The notes beneath the pieces were generated by a model that was not told the origin of the DNA, did no database searches, and was given only the letters and a program-made list of their open reading frames with translations. Shown piece after piece: positions 1 through 9,732 of a DNA stretch of 64,000 nucleotides. Both the position numbers and the translations under genes were made by a program. The stretch is taken from positions 62,001 through 126,000 of the forward strand of contig JAFWYF010000010.1 in the NCBI GenBank assembly GCA_017522785.1, read 5' to 3'. This DNA is from Bacteroidaceae bacterium. GTDB lineage: Bacteria > Bacteroidota > Bacteroidia > Bacteroidales > Bacteroidaceae. The first letter of the stretch is position 1; each line of letters begins with the position of its first letter.

Positions 1-731
1 GCAAAGGATTTGCTATAGGTTCAGCTGCGCTCACTGCTTTGGCATTGCTGGCATCTTATATAGAAGAGATACGTATTGCTATGGAGCGTAACACCCCCGA
101 CATGCTTATTAACGGGAAGCCACTAATGGAGGCTAATATTTCCGATTTTATGCAATACTTTAATGTTACACTAATGAACCCTACAGTTCTATGTGGTATA
201 TTTATTGGCGCTATGATGGCATTCCTTTTCTGCGGACTTACCATGAATGCCGTTGGTCGTGCTGCACAGAAAATGGTTGCCGAAGTACGTCGTCAATTCC
301 AAACAATAAAGGGTATATTAGAAGGAAAGGCCGAACCCGATTATTCTCGTTGTGTAGAAATTTCCACTCGTGGAGCACAACAAGAGATGATTCTTCCATC
401 GTTGCTTGCAATTGCCGCACCTATTATCACCGGTGTCGTATTAGGTGTTTCGGGCGTTATAGGTTTGCTAATAGGCAGTTTGTCGGCAGGATTCCTTTTG
501 GCAGTATTTTTGGCAAATGCAGGTGGCGCATGGGATAATGCAAAAAAATATGTCGAAGAGGGCAACTTTGGTGGCAAAGGTAGCGACACACACAAGGCAA
601 CAGTTGTTGGCGATACAGTTGGAGACCCATGTAAAGATACATCAGGCCCAAGCCTTAATATTCTTATAAAGTTAATGAGTATGGTCGCTATTGTAATGTC
701 GGGATTAACTCTTGCATTCAGCATTCTGTAA
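1..731 (+). CDS. hppA: Membrane-bound ion-pumping pyrophosphatase, C-terminal part (5' end outside window)
   Basis: Hydrolyses cytoplasmic pyrophosphate and couples this to H+ or Na+ export across the inner membrane. The frame is already open at base 3 ([13 protein letters not shown]), a conserved M-PPase segment, so the TTG at 39 is not a start. About 240 C-terminal residues are visible: several membrane helices, the conserved [10 protein letters not shown] stretch and the late loop with [20 protein letters not shown], whose acidic and lysine residues belong to the Mg-PPi site. The GNTTAA-type segment that separates K+-dependent from K+-independent enzymes lies just upstream of the window, so subtype and pumped ion cannot be read here. 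The gene ends 84 bases before the next gene, which has its own promoter. Family assignment is secure. Confidence 0.95.
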   Translation, partial: KGFAIGSAALTALALLASYIEEIRIAMERNTPDMLINGKPLMEANISDFMQYFNVTLMNPTVLCGIFIGAMMAFLFCGLTMNAVGRAAQKMVAEVRRQFQTIKGILEGKAEPDYSRCVEISTRGAQQEMILPSLLAIAAPIITGVVLGVSGVIGLLIGSLSAGFLLAVFLANAGGAWDNAKKYVEEGNFGGKGSDTHKATVVGDTVGDPCKDTSGPSLNILIKLMSMVAIVMSGLTLAFSIL

Positions 732-739
732 TACTAATT

Positions 740-771
740 TTTGCTTGTTTAGTTAAAACAGATTACCTTTG
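740..771 (+). promoter_or_regulatory. Bacteroidetes-type promoter
   Basis: TTTG at 740-743, a 20-base spacer and TACCTTTG at 764-771 match the -33/-7 consensus of the Bacteroidetes primary sigma factor exactly. Transcription would start near 778, about 38 bases before the ATG at 816, so the desulfidase-like gene is transcribed separately from the pyrophosphatase. Confidence 0.8.
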
Positions 772-815
772 TCGATAGATTCATAAAGTAATATATTGCA
801 AAGAAAATATCATAT

Positions 816-2105
816 ATGTTATCGGTCGAAATAAGAAAAGAGATTATTGCTCTTATAAATCGTGAGGTTGTACCGGCAATGGGATGTACCGAACCTATCG
901 CTGTATCGTTATGCACTGCAAAAGCAAAAGAGATATTGGGTGTTGTTCCCGAAAAAATAGATGTCTCTTTGAGTCCTAATGTGCTAAAAAACGCAATGGG
1001 AGTAGGAATTCCGGGTACAAACATGATAGGATTACCAATTGCAGTTGCATTGGGAGCTATTGTTGGACGTTCTGAATATCAACTAGAGGTGTTGAGAGAT
1101 ACAACGCCCGAAGCTGTAGAGCAGGGAAGCAGAATGATTGACGAGGAGCGTATAAGCGTTGGTGTAAAACAAGGTGCATGCGACATGCTTTACATTGAGG
1201 TAAAAGTTTCGGGTAACAACCACGATGCTGTTGCGATAATTTCGGGAGCACACACAAATTTTGTCTATTTAGAAAAAGATGGAGAAGTAATTCTGGACTC
1301 TCGAACATCTGCTGAGAAAAACGAAACATCCGACAACGACCTTTCATTAAATCTTAGGACTGTTTGGGATTTTGCAACTACAGCTCCGGTAGATGAGTTA
1401 CAATTCATATTACAAGCACGCAACCTTAACAAGAATGCGGCCGAAGAATCTTTAAAAGGCGAGTGGGGGCATTGCTTGGGTCGTACCCTTCGCAATACAT
1501 CCAAATTAGATATTATGGGTAATAGCACATTCCTACATATGCTATCATATACCTCGGCGGCATGTGATGCACGAATGGGCGGTGCAAAAATTCCCGTAAT
1601 GAGCAATTCTGGAAGTGGAAATCAAGGTATAGCATCGACTTTGCCGGTTGTTGTATATGCAGAAGAAACAAATGCCACAGAAGAGCAACTTATTCGCGCA
1701 CTCATTCTAAGCCACCTTACTGTTATATATATTAAACAGAGTTTAGGACGTCTATCTGCACTTTGCGGTTGTGTAGTAGCCTCTACTGGTTCATCATGCG
1801 GAATAACTTATCTGATGGGAGGTGGATACGAAGAAGTTTCGATGGCGGTAAAGAATATGGTTGCAAACCTGACAGGTGTTATATGCGACGGCGCAAAACC
1901 AAGTTGTGCATTAAAGCTTGCAAGTGGTGTATCAACGGCAATGCTATCCGCAGTAATGGCTATGGAACATCGTTGTGTTACATCATTAGAAGGGATAATT
2001 GATGACGATGTAGACAAATCTATTCGTAACCTAACCTCAATTGGTTCACGCGGTATGCAGGAGACCGACCGTATGATACTCTCTATTATGACAAGCAAAA
2101 GATAA
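816..2105 (+). CDS. UPF0597 / L-cysteine desulfidase family protein (serine dehydratase alpha-like)
   Basis: A 429-residue protein of the UPF0597 family, related to E. coli CyuA (YhaM), archaeal L-cysteine desulfidase and the alpha chain of Fe-S L-serine dehydratases. Such enzymes bind a [4Fe-4S] cluster and break down L-cysteine to pyruvate, ammonia and sulfide, or act on serine. Visible family marks are the N-terminal PAMGCTEPIA segment (about residues 20-29), a glycine-rich SNSGSGNQG stretch near the middle, and C-terminal cysteines in LCGCVVASTGSSCGI and CDGAKPSC that are likely cluster ligands. The ATG at 816 follows a strong promoter by a sensible leader length. It forms a single-gene unit closed by the hairpin at 2146-2177. 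Family is clear; the substrate is inferred. Confidence 0.85.
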   Translation: MLSVEIRKEIIALINREVVPAMGCTEPIAVSLCTAKAKEILGVVPEKIDVSLSPNVLKNAMGVGIPGTNMIGLPIAVALGAIVGRSEYQLEVLRDTTPEAVEQGSRMIDEERISVGVKQGACDMLYIEVKVSGNNHDAVAIISGAHTNFVYLEKDGEVILDSRTSAEKNETSDNDLSLNLRTVWDFATTAPVDELQFILQARNLNKNAAEESLKGEWGHCLGRTLRNTSKLDIMGNSTFLHMLSYTSAACDARMGGAKIPVMSNSGSGNQGIASTLPVVVYAEETNATEEQLIRALILSHLTVIYIKQSLGRLSALCGCVVASTGSSCGITYLMGGGYEEVSMAVKNMVANLTGVICDGAKPSCALKLASGVSTAMLSAVMAMEHRCVTSLEGIIDDDVDKSIRNLTSIGSRGMQETDRMILSIMTSKR

Positions 2106-2145
2106 AAAAAAACGGATATTTATTTTACATAAACATTGAACTACT

Positions 2146-2177
2146 AAGAAACAGCAAGGCGCGCCTTGCTGTTTCTT
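2146..2177 (+). terminator. Rho-independent terminator
   Basis: A perfect 32-base palindrome (AAGAAACAGCAAGGCG and its complement) followed by TTG-TTT lies 40 bases after the desulfidase-like gene. It separates that gene from the ATP synthase promoter. Confidence 0.85.
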
Positions 2178-2251
2178 TTGTTTGAATAATCGGAATGAGT
2201 GTTTATTTTAGTCAATAAATGTTATATGGATGTCTATTAACAATGCTTAAT

Positions 2252-2282
2252 TTTGTTTTTTTAAATAATTAGATTATCTTCG
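2252..2282 (+). promoter_or_regulatory. Promoter of the ATP synthase operon
   Basis: TTTG at 2252-2255, 19 bases, then TATCTTCG at 2275-2282, a variant of the TAnnTTTG -7 box seen at several other genes in this window. The start point would be near 2289, giving a leader of about 135 bases before atpD. Confidence 0.7.
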
Positions 2283-3948
<1,666 letters not shown>

Positions 3949-3962
3949 CGACTAAACCATTT

Positions 3963-4217
3963 ATGAGTGAAAAAACTTTTATACTCGAAATTTTCTCTCC
4001 CGACAAGAAAGTATTCTCGGGAGAAGTGAATTTAGCAACATTTCCCGGCGAAAAAGGGCTCTTTACAGTTCTGTATAATCATGCACCGCTTATCTCGGTA
4101 TTGACAAAAGGAAATGTACGATGGGTTATAGCAGACAAAGAGGATAATGTTGCAATAAATGGTGGATTTGTAGAAATTAAAGAGAACAAGATTACTGCAT
4201 GCGTGGAAATTTTATAG
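3963..4217 (+). CDS. atpC: F1 ATP synthase subunit epsilon (short form)
   Basis: Central-stalk subunit that joins gamma to the c-ring. At 84 residues it comprises only the N-terminal beta-sandwich domain (FPGEKGLFTVLYNHAPLIS is the family signature); the C-terminal two-helix domain that inhibits ATP hydrolysis in E. coli and Bacillus (about 50 further residues) is absent. Short epsilon proteins are usual in Bacteroidetes, so this is not a truncation artefact; there is no sign of further coding sequence in any frame before the next gene 13 bases on. Control of wasteful ATP hydrolysis must therefore rely on something else. Confidence 0.93.
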   Translation: MSEKTFILEIFSPDKKVFSGEVNLATFPGEKGLFTVLYNHAPLISVLTKGNVRWVIADKEDNVAINGGFVEIKENKITACVEIL

Positions 4218-4230
4218 AGATTATTATTCT

Positions 4231-4638
4231 ATGAAAAAAAGTGATAAAATATTCATATTATTCATGGCATTTACAATATTGCTTGCCGTTGCCGGATGGG
4301 CATTCTTGCAATATGTTATGCCTGATTACGCATTTTCGGCATATTGGTATATACCGGCATATTTTACACTTTTCTACTTTGTCTCTTTTGGAGTGTTTAT
4401 GAAACCTGCTCCAAATGCAAAGAAGTTCACCAACAAGTTTTTAACGTTTATAGTTATAAAACAATTGACTTCGTTATCCCTGTTGCTTGTATTACTATTT
4501 GCATATCGTGAAGAGGTTGTAAAAATTTGTGTAGCATTTTTAATCTACTATTTTGTACTTATAATTCCCGAAACACTATACAACCTCTATTTAAAAAAGT
4601 ATACAACGGGAGAAAGCCATAATTCAGAGTTAATTTAA
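4231..4638 (+). CDS. Small membrane protein in ATP synthase operon (AtpI-like position)
   Basis: A 135-residue protein with four predicted membrane helices (roughly residues 8-28, 38-56, 74-92 and 97-118) and a charged C-terminal tail. It sits between epsilon and subunit a, with 13 bases before it and 3 after it, so it is certainly co-transcribed and probably coupled. Its place corresponds to AtpI/AtpZ-type accessory proteins, which help c-ring assembly or ion supply in other bacteria, and Bacteroidetes operons often carry a small membrane protein here. I see no sequence motif that proves homology to AtpI; the role is inferred from position and topology. Confidence 0.7.
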   Translation: MKKSDKIFILFMAFTILLAVAGWAFLQYVMPDYAFSAYWYIPAYFTLFYFVSFGVFMKPAPNAKKFTNKFLTFIVIKQLTSLSLLLVLLFAYREEVVKICVAFLIYYFVLIIPETLYNLYLKKYTTGESHNSELI

Positions 4639-4641
4639 GAG

Positions 4642-5721
4642 ATGACAGCAATTTTTCGCATATTACTATTTTTTACAATGTTATTCCCTGTTGCTACACA
4701 AGCAATAGCAGGGAGTGCACATGATGCTGATGCGAAAGATGTGGATGTAAAGAAAATTATTTTTGAACATGTAAAAGACTCCTATAGTTGGCACATTACC
4801 ACATTGGGCGACAAACATATATCAATTGACCTTCCTATCATATTATACTCTCCAAGAACCGGATGGACCACATTCTTTTCATCAGTGTTCCATCATGATG
4901 AAGAATATATGGGTTTCCATATAGCAAAGAGTGGAAATAATGAGGGTAAAATTATCGAATATGATGCAAATGGCAATGAGATACGTCCTACAATTGATAT
5001 ATCTATCACAAAAACAGTTCTTGCAGTCATTCTTAATGCCATATTATTGGTAATCATTGTATTGTGTGTTGCTCGTTGGTACCGTCTCAAAGGAACATCG
5101 CTGGAGGCACCAAAAGGTTTTGTAGGAGCATTTGAAATGCTTGTTGATATGGTTGTGTATGATATAGCAAAGCCCAACATAGGCAAGAATTATACAAAAT
5201 ATGTACCATACCTGCTTACGGCCTTTTTCTTTATATTTTTAAGTAACTTAATGGGACTGCTTCCAATATTCCCGGGTGGCTCAAATGTTACAGGAAATAT
5301 TGCAGTAACAATGGCATTGGCAATTTGCACATTCATAGCTGTTAATCTTTTTGGTAATAGAGAATATTGGAAAGAGATATTTTGGCCCGATGTGCCCGTA
5401 TGGCTAAAGGTGCCTGTTCCATTAATGCCTTTTATTGAACTGTTTGGACTTTTTGTAAAGCCATTCGCCCTTATGATTCGTTTGTTTGCCAATATATTGG
5501 CAGGGCACACAGTTGTATTGGCATTCATTAGTATAATATTTATAACAATGACAGTAAGTACCATAATAGGAAGTGCAATGACTGTTGTTTCTGTACTCTT
5601 TACAATTTTCATTAACTTTCTGGAACTTCTTGTTGCATTTATACAAGCATTTGTGTTTACGATGCTATCGTCGGTGTTCATTGGCTTGTCGCAACCCGAG
5701 CATCATAGTGAGCATAAATAA
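4642..5721 (+). CDS. atpB: Fo ATP synthase subunit a
   Basis: Membrane subunit forming the ion half-channels against the c-ring. The 359-residue form is long: a cleavable-looking N-terminal hydrophobic segment (residues 3-22, ending AIAG) precedes an extra domain of about 100 residues rich in charged and aromatic residues, then the usual membrane bundle from about residue 127. The essential stator arginine is Arg280 in LMIRLFANILAGH, and the C-terminal helix keeps LVAFIQAFVFTMLSSVFIGL. The N-terminal extension is typical of Bacteroidetes subunit a. It follows the small membrane protein by 3 bases and precedes the c subunit by 48 bases. Confidence 0.96.
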   Translation: MTAIFRILLFFTMLFPVATQAIAGSAHDADAKDVDVKKIIFEHVKDSYSWHITTLGDKHISIDLPIILYSPRTGWTTFFSSVFHHDEEYMGFHIAKSGNNEGKIIEYDANGNEIRPTIDISITKTVLAVILNAILLVIIVLCVARWYRLKGTSLEAPKGFVGAFEMLVDMVVYDIAKPNIGKNYTKYVPYLLTAFFFIFLSNLMGLLPIFPGGSNVTGNIAVTMALAICTFIAVNLFGNREYWKEIFWPDVPVWLKVPVPLMPFIELFGLFVKPFALMIRLFANILAGHTVVLAFISIIFITMTVSTIIGSAMTVVSVLFTIFINFLELLVAFIQAFVFTMLSSVFIGLSQPEHHSEHK

Positions 5722-5769
5722 ATGATTATGAATAGAAAATATTATTAACCTTAAATAAAATTAGAGACT

Positions 5770-6024
5770 ATGTTTTTAACAATTCTTTTACAATCGGTAG
5801 CAGTTGCAAGTATTGCAAAAGTTGGTGCAGCTTTTGGTGCTGCCATATCTGTTATTGGTGCGGCATTTGGTATCAGCCGTATTGGTTCTACAGCATTAGA
5901 GTCTATTGCACGCCAACCCGAGGCTGCAAGTGATATCCGTTCAAGCATGATTTTGTCTGCAGCTCTTATTGAGGGTGTTGCCATGTTTGCGGTAGTAGTT
6001 TGTTTCTTGGTTCTTTTTGTGTAA
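5770..6024 (+). CDS. atpE: Fo ATP synthase subunit c
   Basis: Hairpin protein of the rotating ring, 84 residues, with two long hydrophobic helices joined by the polar loop ARQPE (residues 47-51). The ion-binding carboxylate is Glu68 in AALIEGVAMFAVV. The residues after it are Gly-Val rather than the Ser/Thr found next to the carboxylate in Na+-binding rings, and helix 1 has no glutamine in the ligand position, so a proton ring is the better reading. The glycine-rich first helix (GAAFGAAISVIGAAFG) is normal for tight packing. The 48-base gap before it is the largest within the operon. Confidence 0.96.
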   Translation: MFLTILLQSVAVASIAKVGAAFGAAISVIGAAFGISRIGSTALESIARQPEAASDIRSSMILSAALIEGVAMFAVVVCFLVLFV

Positions 6025-6042
6025 TATTAAATAGATTCTATA

Positions 6043-6543
6043 ATGTCGTTTTTATTACCCGATGCAGGTCTTCTATTCTGGATGCTGATTGTATTTGGTG
6101 TAGTATTTTTTATACTAGCCAAATATGGTTTTCCGGTTATAATTGACATGATAGATGAGCGTAAGAAACTCATTGACGAATCGGTTCAGAACGCCAAAGA
6201 GGCCAATGAGAAATTGGCAGCTATAAATGCAGAAAGTGAAGCAATACTGAGGAATGCACACGAAGAACAAGCCAAAATATTACGCGAAGCGGCCAATACC
6301 AGAGATGAACTGATTAAAGAAGCTCGTAAAAAAGCTGAGTTCGAAGGCGAAAAAATGTTGGCTGAGACAAGGCATATAATAGAAATGGAGAAAGAAGATG
6401 CAATACGAGATATTCGTCGTCAAGTTGCAATTCTGTCCGTTGATATTGCCGAAAAGATTTTGCGTAGAGAACTTTCCTCGGAGACGAAACAACATTCTGT
6501 TATCGAAGAACTTATTGACGAAGATATCGCCATAAAATCTTAA
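6043..6543 (+). CDS. atpF: Fo ATP synthase subunit b
   Basis: Peripheral stalk subunit of 166 residues: one membrane helix near the N terminus (about residues 8-28), then a long charged helix (residues 35-140) rich in Glu, Lys and Ala that forms the stator coiled coil, and a C-terminal part that meets the delta subunit. The start at 6043 gives the usual short periplasmic N terminus, MSFLLPDAGLLFW. It lies 18 bases after subunit c and 10 bases before delta. Length and charge pattern are typical. Confidence 0.95.
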   Translation: MSFLLPDAGLLFWMLIVFGVVFFILAKYGFPVIIDMIDERKKLIDESVQNAKEANEKLAAINAESEAILRNAHEEQAKILREAANTRDELIKEARKKAEFEGEKMLAETRHIIEMEKEDAIRDIRRQVAILSVDIAEKILRRELSSETKQHSVIEELIDEDIAIKS

Positions 6544-6553
6544 AAACAAAAAG

Positions 6554-7105
6554 ATGAACGCCGGAATAGTTTCGACACGATATGCACAAGCTCTTTTGGA
6601 GTATGCAAAAGAGTGTAAATGCGAGAATGAAATATATAAAAATATGTTTCAACTAATTGCTACAATAACAAATGTACAGGAGTTTCTGATTGTATTGCAA
6701 AATCCGCTATTGTCGCGCGACGAAAAAGTGAAACTGTTATGCGATGCTGTAAACAACAACAAGGATTGCTTTCATAAGTTTGCTTCTCTAGTAATGAAAC
6801 AGGGGCGTGAAGAACTGCTTATACATATAGCACATGCCTACATTTCACTATATAGAAAAGAAAAAAATATTATGGCTGTAAAACTTACAACAGCTATCTC
6901 TTTATCTCTCGATTTAGAAGATAAAATTGTAAGTTCAATAGTAAAGGACGGATACAACAATGTTGAATTGGAAAACATTGTCGATTCGTCGATTATTGGT
7001 GGGTTTCTGTTAGAGGCAGACTCGAAACGATTAGATGCAAGCATATCCGGTGCATTAGAAAGAGTTAAGAAACAGATTGTAGACAACAACAGACGGTTGG
7101 TTTAA
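6554..7105 (+). CDS. atpH: F1 ATP synthase subunit delta
   Basis: Connects the peripheral stalk to the top of the alpha-beta head. The 183-residue protein begins with the family pattern ARYAQALLEYA in variant form (STRYAQALLEYAKE), has the all-helical N-terminal domain to about residue 105 and ends with the conserved IIGGFLLEAD segment (about residues 148-157) and the short C-terminal helix. It follows atpF by 10 bases and precedes atpA by about 45 bases, counting the preferred atpA start. Confidence 0.94.
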   Translation: MNAGIVSTRYAQALLEYAKECKCENEIYKNMFQLIATITNVQEFLIVLQNPLLSRDEKVKLLCDAVNNNKDCFHKFASLVMKQGREELLIHIAHAYISLYRKEKNIMAVKLTTAISLSLDLEDKIVSSIVKDGYNNVELENIVDSSIIGGFLLEADSKRLDASISGALERVKKQIVDNNRRLV

Positions 7106-7150
7106 CAGCTATTTGTTGTGAACAATGTTAAACAAAGAAAAAAGAGACTG

Positions 7151-8728
7151 ATGAATATAAAGCCAAGCGAAGTAACGAAAGTGCTTCTCGAACAACTAAA
7201 AGGTATAGATGATACTCTTAAGTATGAAGAGGTGGGAACTGTGCTCCAAGTTAGTGATGGAGTAGTGCGCATCTACGGTTTGCATAACGCCGAAGCCGAC
7301 GAACTTCTAGAGTTCGACAATGGGATTAAAGCCATTGTAATGAACCTTGAAGAGGATAATGTTGGTGCAGTTCTTTTAGGACCTACCGAAAAAATCAAAG
7401 AGGGTATGATTGTGAAACGTACCGGTCGTATTGCATCTATAAATGTTGGAGAGGATATGTTGGGACGTGTGATTACTCCGCTTGGAGAGCCAATCGACGG
7501 AAAAGGAGCTATTTCAGGCGAACTATTCGAAATGCCTCTCGACCGTAAGGCACCGGGTGTAATTTTTCGCCAACCGGTAACAGAGCCTTTGCAAACAGGA
7601 TTAAAATCAGTGGATTCAATGATTCCAATAGGTCGTGGACAGCGAGAACTCATAATTGGAGACCGACAAACCGGTAAAACAGCAATTGCAATAGATACAA
7701 TAATTAATCAACGTGCAAATTATGAAGCCGGTAATCCGGTGTATTGTATCTATGTGGCAATAGGTCAAAAAGGCTCAACTGTTGCATCTATTGTAAATAC
7801 ATTGCAAAAATATGGAGCAATGGATTACACTGTGGTAGTTGCTGCTACAGCTGCCGATACTGCAGCATTGCAATACTATGCTCCGATGGCAGGTGCTGCA
7901 ATAGGGGAGTTTTTCCGCGACACCGGTCGCCACGCTTTAGTGGTATACGACGACCTTTCCAAACAGGCTGTTGCCTATCGAGAGGTATCACTCATTTTGC
8001 GTCGTCCATCGGGTCGTGAAGCATATCCCGGCGATGTCTTCTATCTGCACTCACGACTTTTGGAGCGTGCCGCCAAAATTATAAACCAGCAAGAGGTCGC
8101 AAGCCAAATGAACGACCTTCCTGCATGCCTAAAGGATATAGTACGAGGTGGTGGTTCACTAACAGCACTACCCATAATAGAAACACAAGCAGGTGATGTC
8201 TCGGCATATATTCCAACAAATGTTATATCTATCACTGATGGACAGATATATTTGGAAAGCGACCTGTTTAACCAAGGTGTGCGTCCGGCTATCAATGTCG
8301 GCATTTCGGTGTCGCGTGTTGGTGGTAATGCACAGATAAAATCGATGAAAAAGGTTGCCGGAACGTTAAAAATAGACCAAGCGCAATTCCGCGAGTTGGA
8401 AGCTTTTGCCAAATTTGGCAGCGAAATGGACAGCGTAACACAAATGGTTATTGACAGAGGTCGCAAAAACAATATATTGCTCATTCAGCCTCAATATACA
8501 CCAATGCCTGTTGCGGAGCAAATTGCAGTTCTATATTGTGGTACACATAACTTACTGCGTAATATAGAACTAGATGATGTCCCGGCCTTTGAAAAACTAT
8601 TCCTCGATATAATTCGTACACGCCACAACGCAGATGTACTCGACGTTCTTGCTTCGGGTATTTTAACCGAAGAGGTGGGAAAAATTATAGAAAGTGTTGC
8701 GCAAGAGGTTGTAAACAGTTTTAATTAG
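7151..8728 (+). CDS. atpA: F1 ATP synthase subunit alpha
   Basis: Non-catalytic nucleotide-binding partner of beta in the F1 head. The frame opens with a GTG at 7118, but the family N terminus starts at MNIKPSEV, so the ATG at 7151, preceded by the purine-rich AAAGAAAAAAGAGA, is chosen; this gives 525 residues. The Walker A loop is GDRQTGKT (residues 170-177), and the region with [20 protein letters not shown] is diagnostic for alpha. The C-terminal helical domain is complete. Only seven bases separate it from the gamma gene. Confidence 0.96.
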   Translation: MNIKPSEVTKVLLEQLKGIDDTLKYEEVGTVLQVSDGVVRIYGLHNAEADELLEFDNGIKAIVMNLEEDNVGAVLLGPTEKIKEGMIVKRTGRIASINVGEDMLGRVITPLGEPIDGKGAISGELFEMPLDRKAPGVIFRQPVTEPLQTGLKSVDSMIPIGRGQRELIIGDRQTGKTAIAIDTIINQRANYEAGNPVYCIYVAIGQKGSTVASIVNTLQKYGAMDYTVVVAATAADTAALQYYAPMAGAAIGEFFRDTGRHALVVYDDLSKQAVAYREVSLILRRPSGREAYPGDVFYLHSRLLERAAKIINQQEVASQMNDLPACLKDIVRGGGSLTALPIIETQAGDVSAYIPTNVISITDGQIYLESDLFNQGVRPAINVGISVSRVGGNAQIKSMKKVAGTLKIDQAQFRELEAFAKFGSEMDSVTQMVIDRGRKNNILLIQPQYTPMPVAEQIAVLYCGTHNLLRNIELDDVPAFEKLFLDIIRTRHNADVLDVLASGILTEEVGKIIESVAQEVVNSFN

Positions 8729-8735
8729 ATGATGC

Positions 8736-9599
8736 ATGAGCCTTAAAGAGGTAAAACAACGAATAATTTCGGTAAAGAATACGCAGAAAATAACATCGGC
8801 GATGAAGTTGATTTCTGCCGCAAAATTACGCAGAGCGCAAAGCGTAATAGATGGAGTGCGCCCTTATCAACAGAAGTTAGACGAAATATTGGTTACCTTT
8901 TTATCCGGTTCACAGCATATAACAACACCATATACTCGTTCTTCGGAAACAAAAAGAGTTGCTGTCATAGCCATATCATCAAATTCCAGTCTTTGTGGCA
9001 GTTTTAATGCAAATATCATTCGTTTGGCAAAAGAGGTGATAAACTCATATTCATCGCTCGAGAACAATGATATTGAGATATATCCCATTGGTAAAAAGAT
9101 ATTCGATTCATTGAAAAAATCGGGATATAGTCTGAACGACTCTCTGATGCCTCAATTGACGACTCCACAATATGCCGAGGCATCCAAAGTAGCATATAAG
9201 CTTATGCAACAATTTGCAAATGGAGAACTAGACCGAATTGAATTGGTATATACACATTTTTACTCTCCTGCGAAACAGATTGCGACAAGAGAGACATTCC
9301 TTCCTATTGACTTATCGGCATTGAACAGCAAGGGCGAAAATATTTCACACGATTTTATAGTTGAACCTAACAGAGAGGCCATTATAGAACAACTAATTCC
9401 CAAAGTAATAGCAATGCGACTCTATACTGCATTGCTCGATTCCATTACGGCAGAGCATGCTGCCCGCATGTTGGCAATGCAAATTGCAACAGACAATGCT
9501 GACGACCTTATAACAACGCTTGTACGCGAATATAACAAGAGTCGTCAGCAGACTATCACCAATGAACTGCTTGACATCGTAGCAGGTAGCATGAACTAA
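8736..9599 (+). CDS. atpG: F1 ATP synthase subunit gamma
   Basis: Rotor shaft of F1, 287 residues. The N-terminal helix carries the expected LKEVKQRIISVKNTQKITSA pattern, and the C-terminal helix ends in YNKSRQQTITNELLDIVAG, the canonical gamma motif that reaches into the alpha-beta ring. A Rossmann-like middle domain lies between them. It is the last gene of the operon; no clear hairpin terminator follows before the next promoter at 9619, so some read-through into ettA is possible. Confidence 0.96.
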   Translation: MSLKEVKQRIISVKNTQKITSAMKLISAAKLRRAQSVIDGVRPYQQKLDEILVTFLSGSQHITTPYTRSSETKRVAVIAISSNSSLCGSFNANIIRLAKEVINSYSSLENNDIEIYPIGKKIFDSLKKSGYSLNDSLMPQLTTPQYAEASKVAYKLMQQFANGELDRIELVYTHFYSPAKQIATRETFLPIDLSALNSKGENISHDFIVEPNREAIIEQLIPKVIAMRLYTALLDSITAEHAARMLAMQIATDNADDLITTLVREYNKSRQQTITNELLDIVAGSMN

Positions 9600-9618
9600 T
9601 TTAAAACGCACTAAAATA

Positions 9619-9649
9619 GTTGATAAACGCTTAAAATTTCGTATCTTCG
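9619..9649 (+). promoter_or_regulatory. Promoter of ettA
   Basis: GTTG at 9619-9622, 19 bases, TATCTTCG at 9642-9649. Start near 9656 gives a leader of about 77 bases that contains a short inverted repeat (CTCTATT ... AATAGAG, 9671-9690). The chosen start ATG of ettA is at 9733. Confidence 0.6.
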
Positions 9650-9732
9650 CGAAAAATTTAGCATAGCGTCTCTATTACCTCAAAATAGAGGTGATAATTA
9701 ATAGTATTCAAATAAAAACTTCAAAATATTTT

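Noticed and set aside
5770-6024. Na+-driven ATP synthase
   Set aside because: The c subunit has Gly-Val after the key Glu and no Gln ligand in helix 1, so the Na+ signature is missing.
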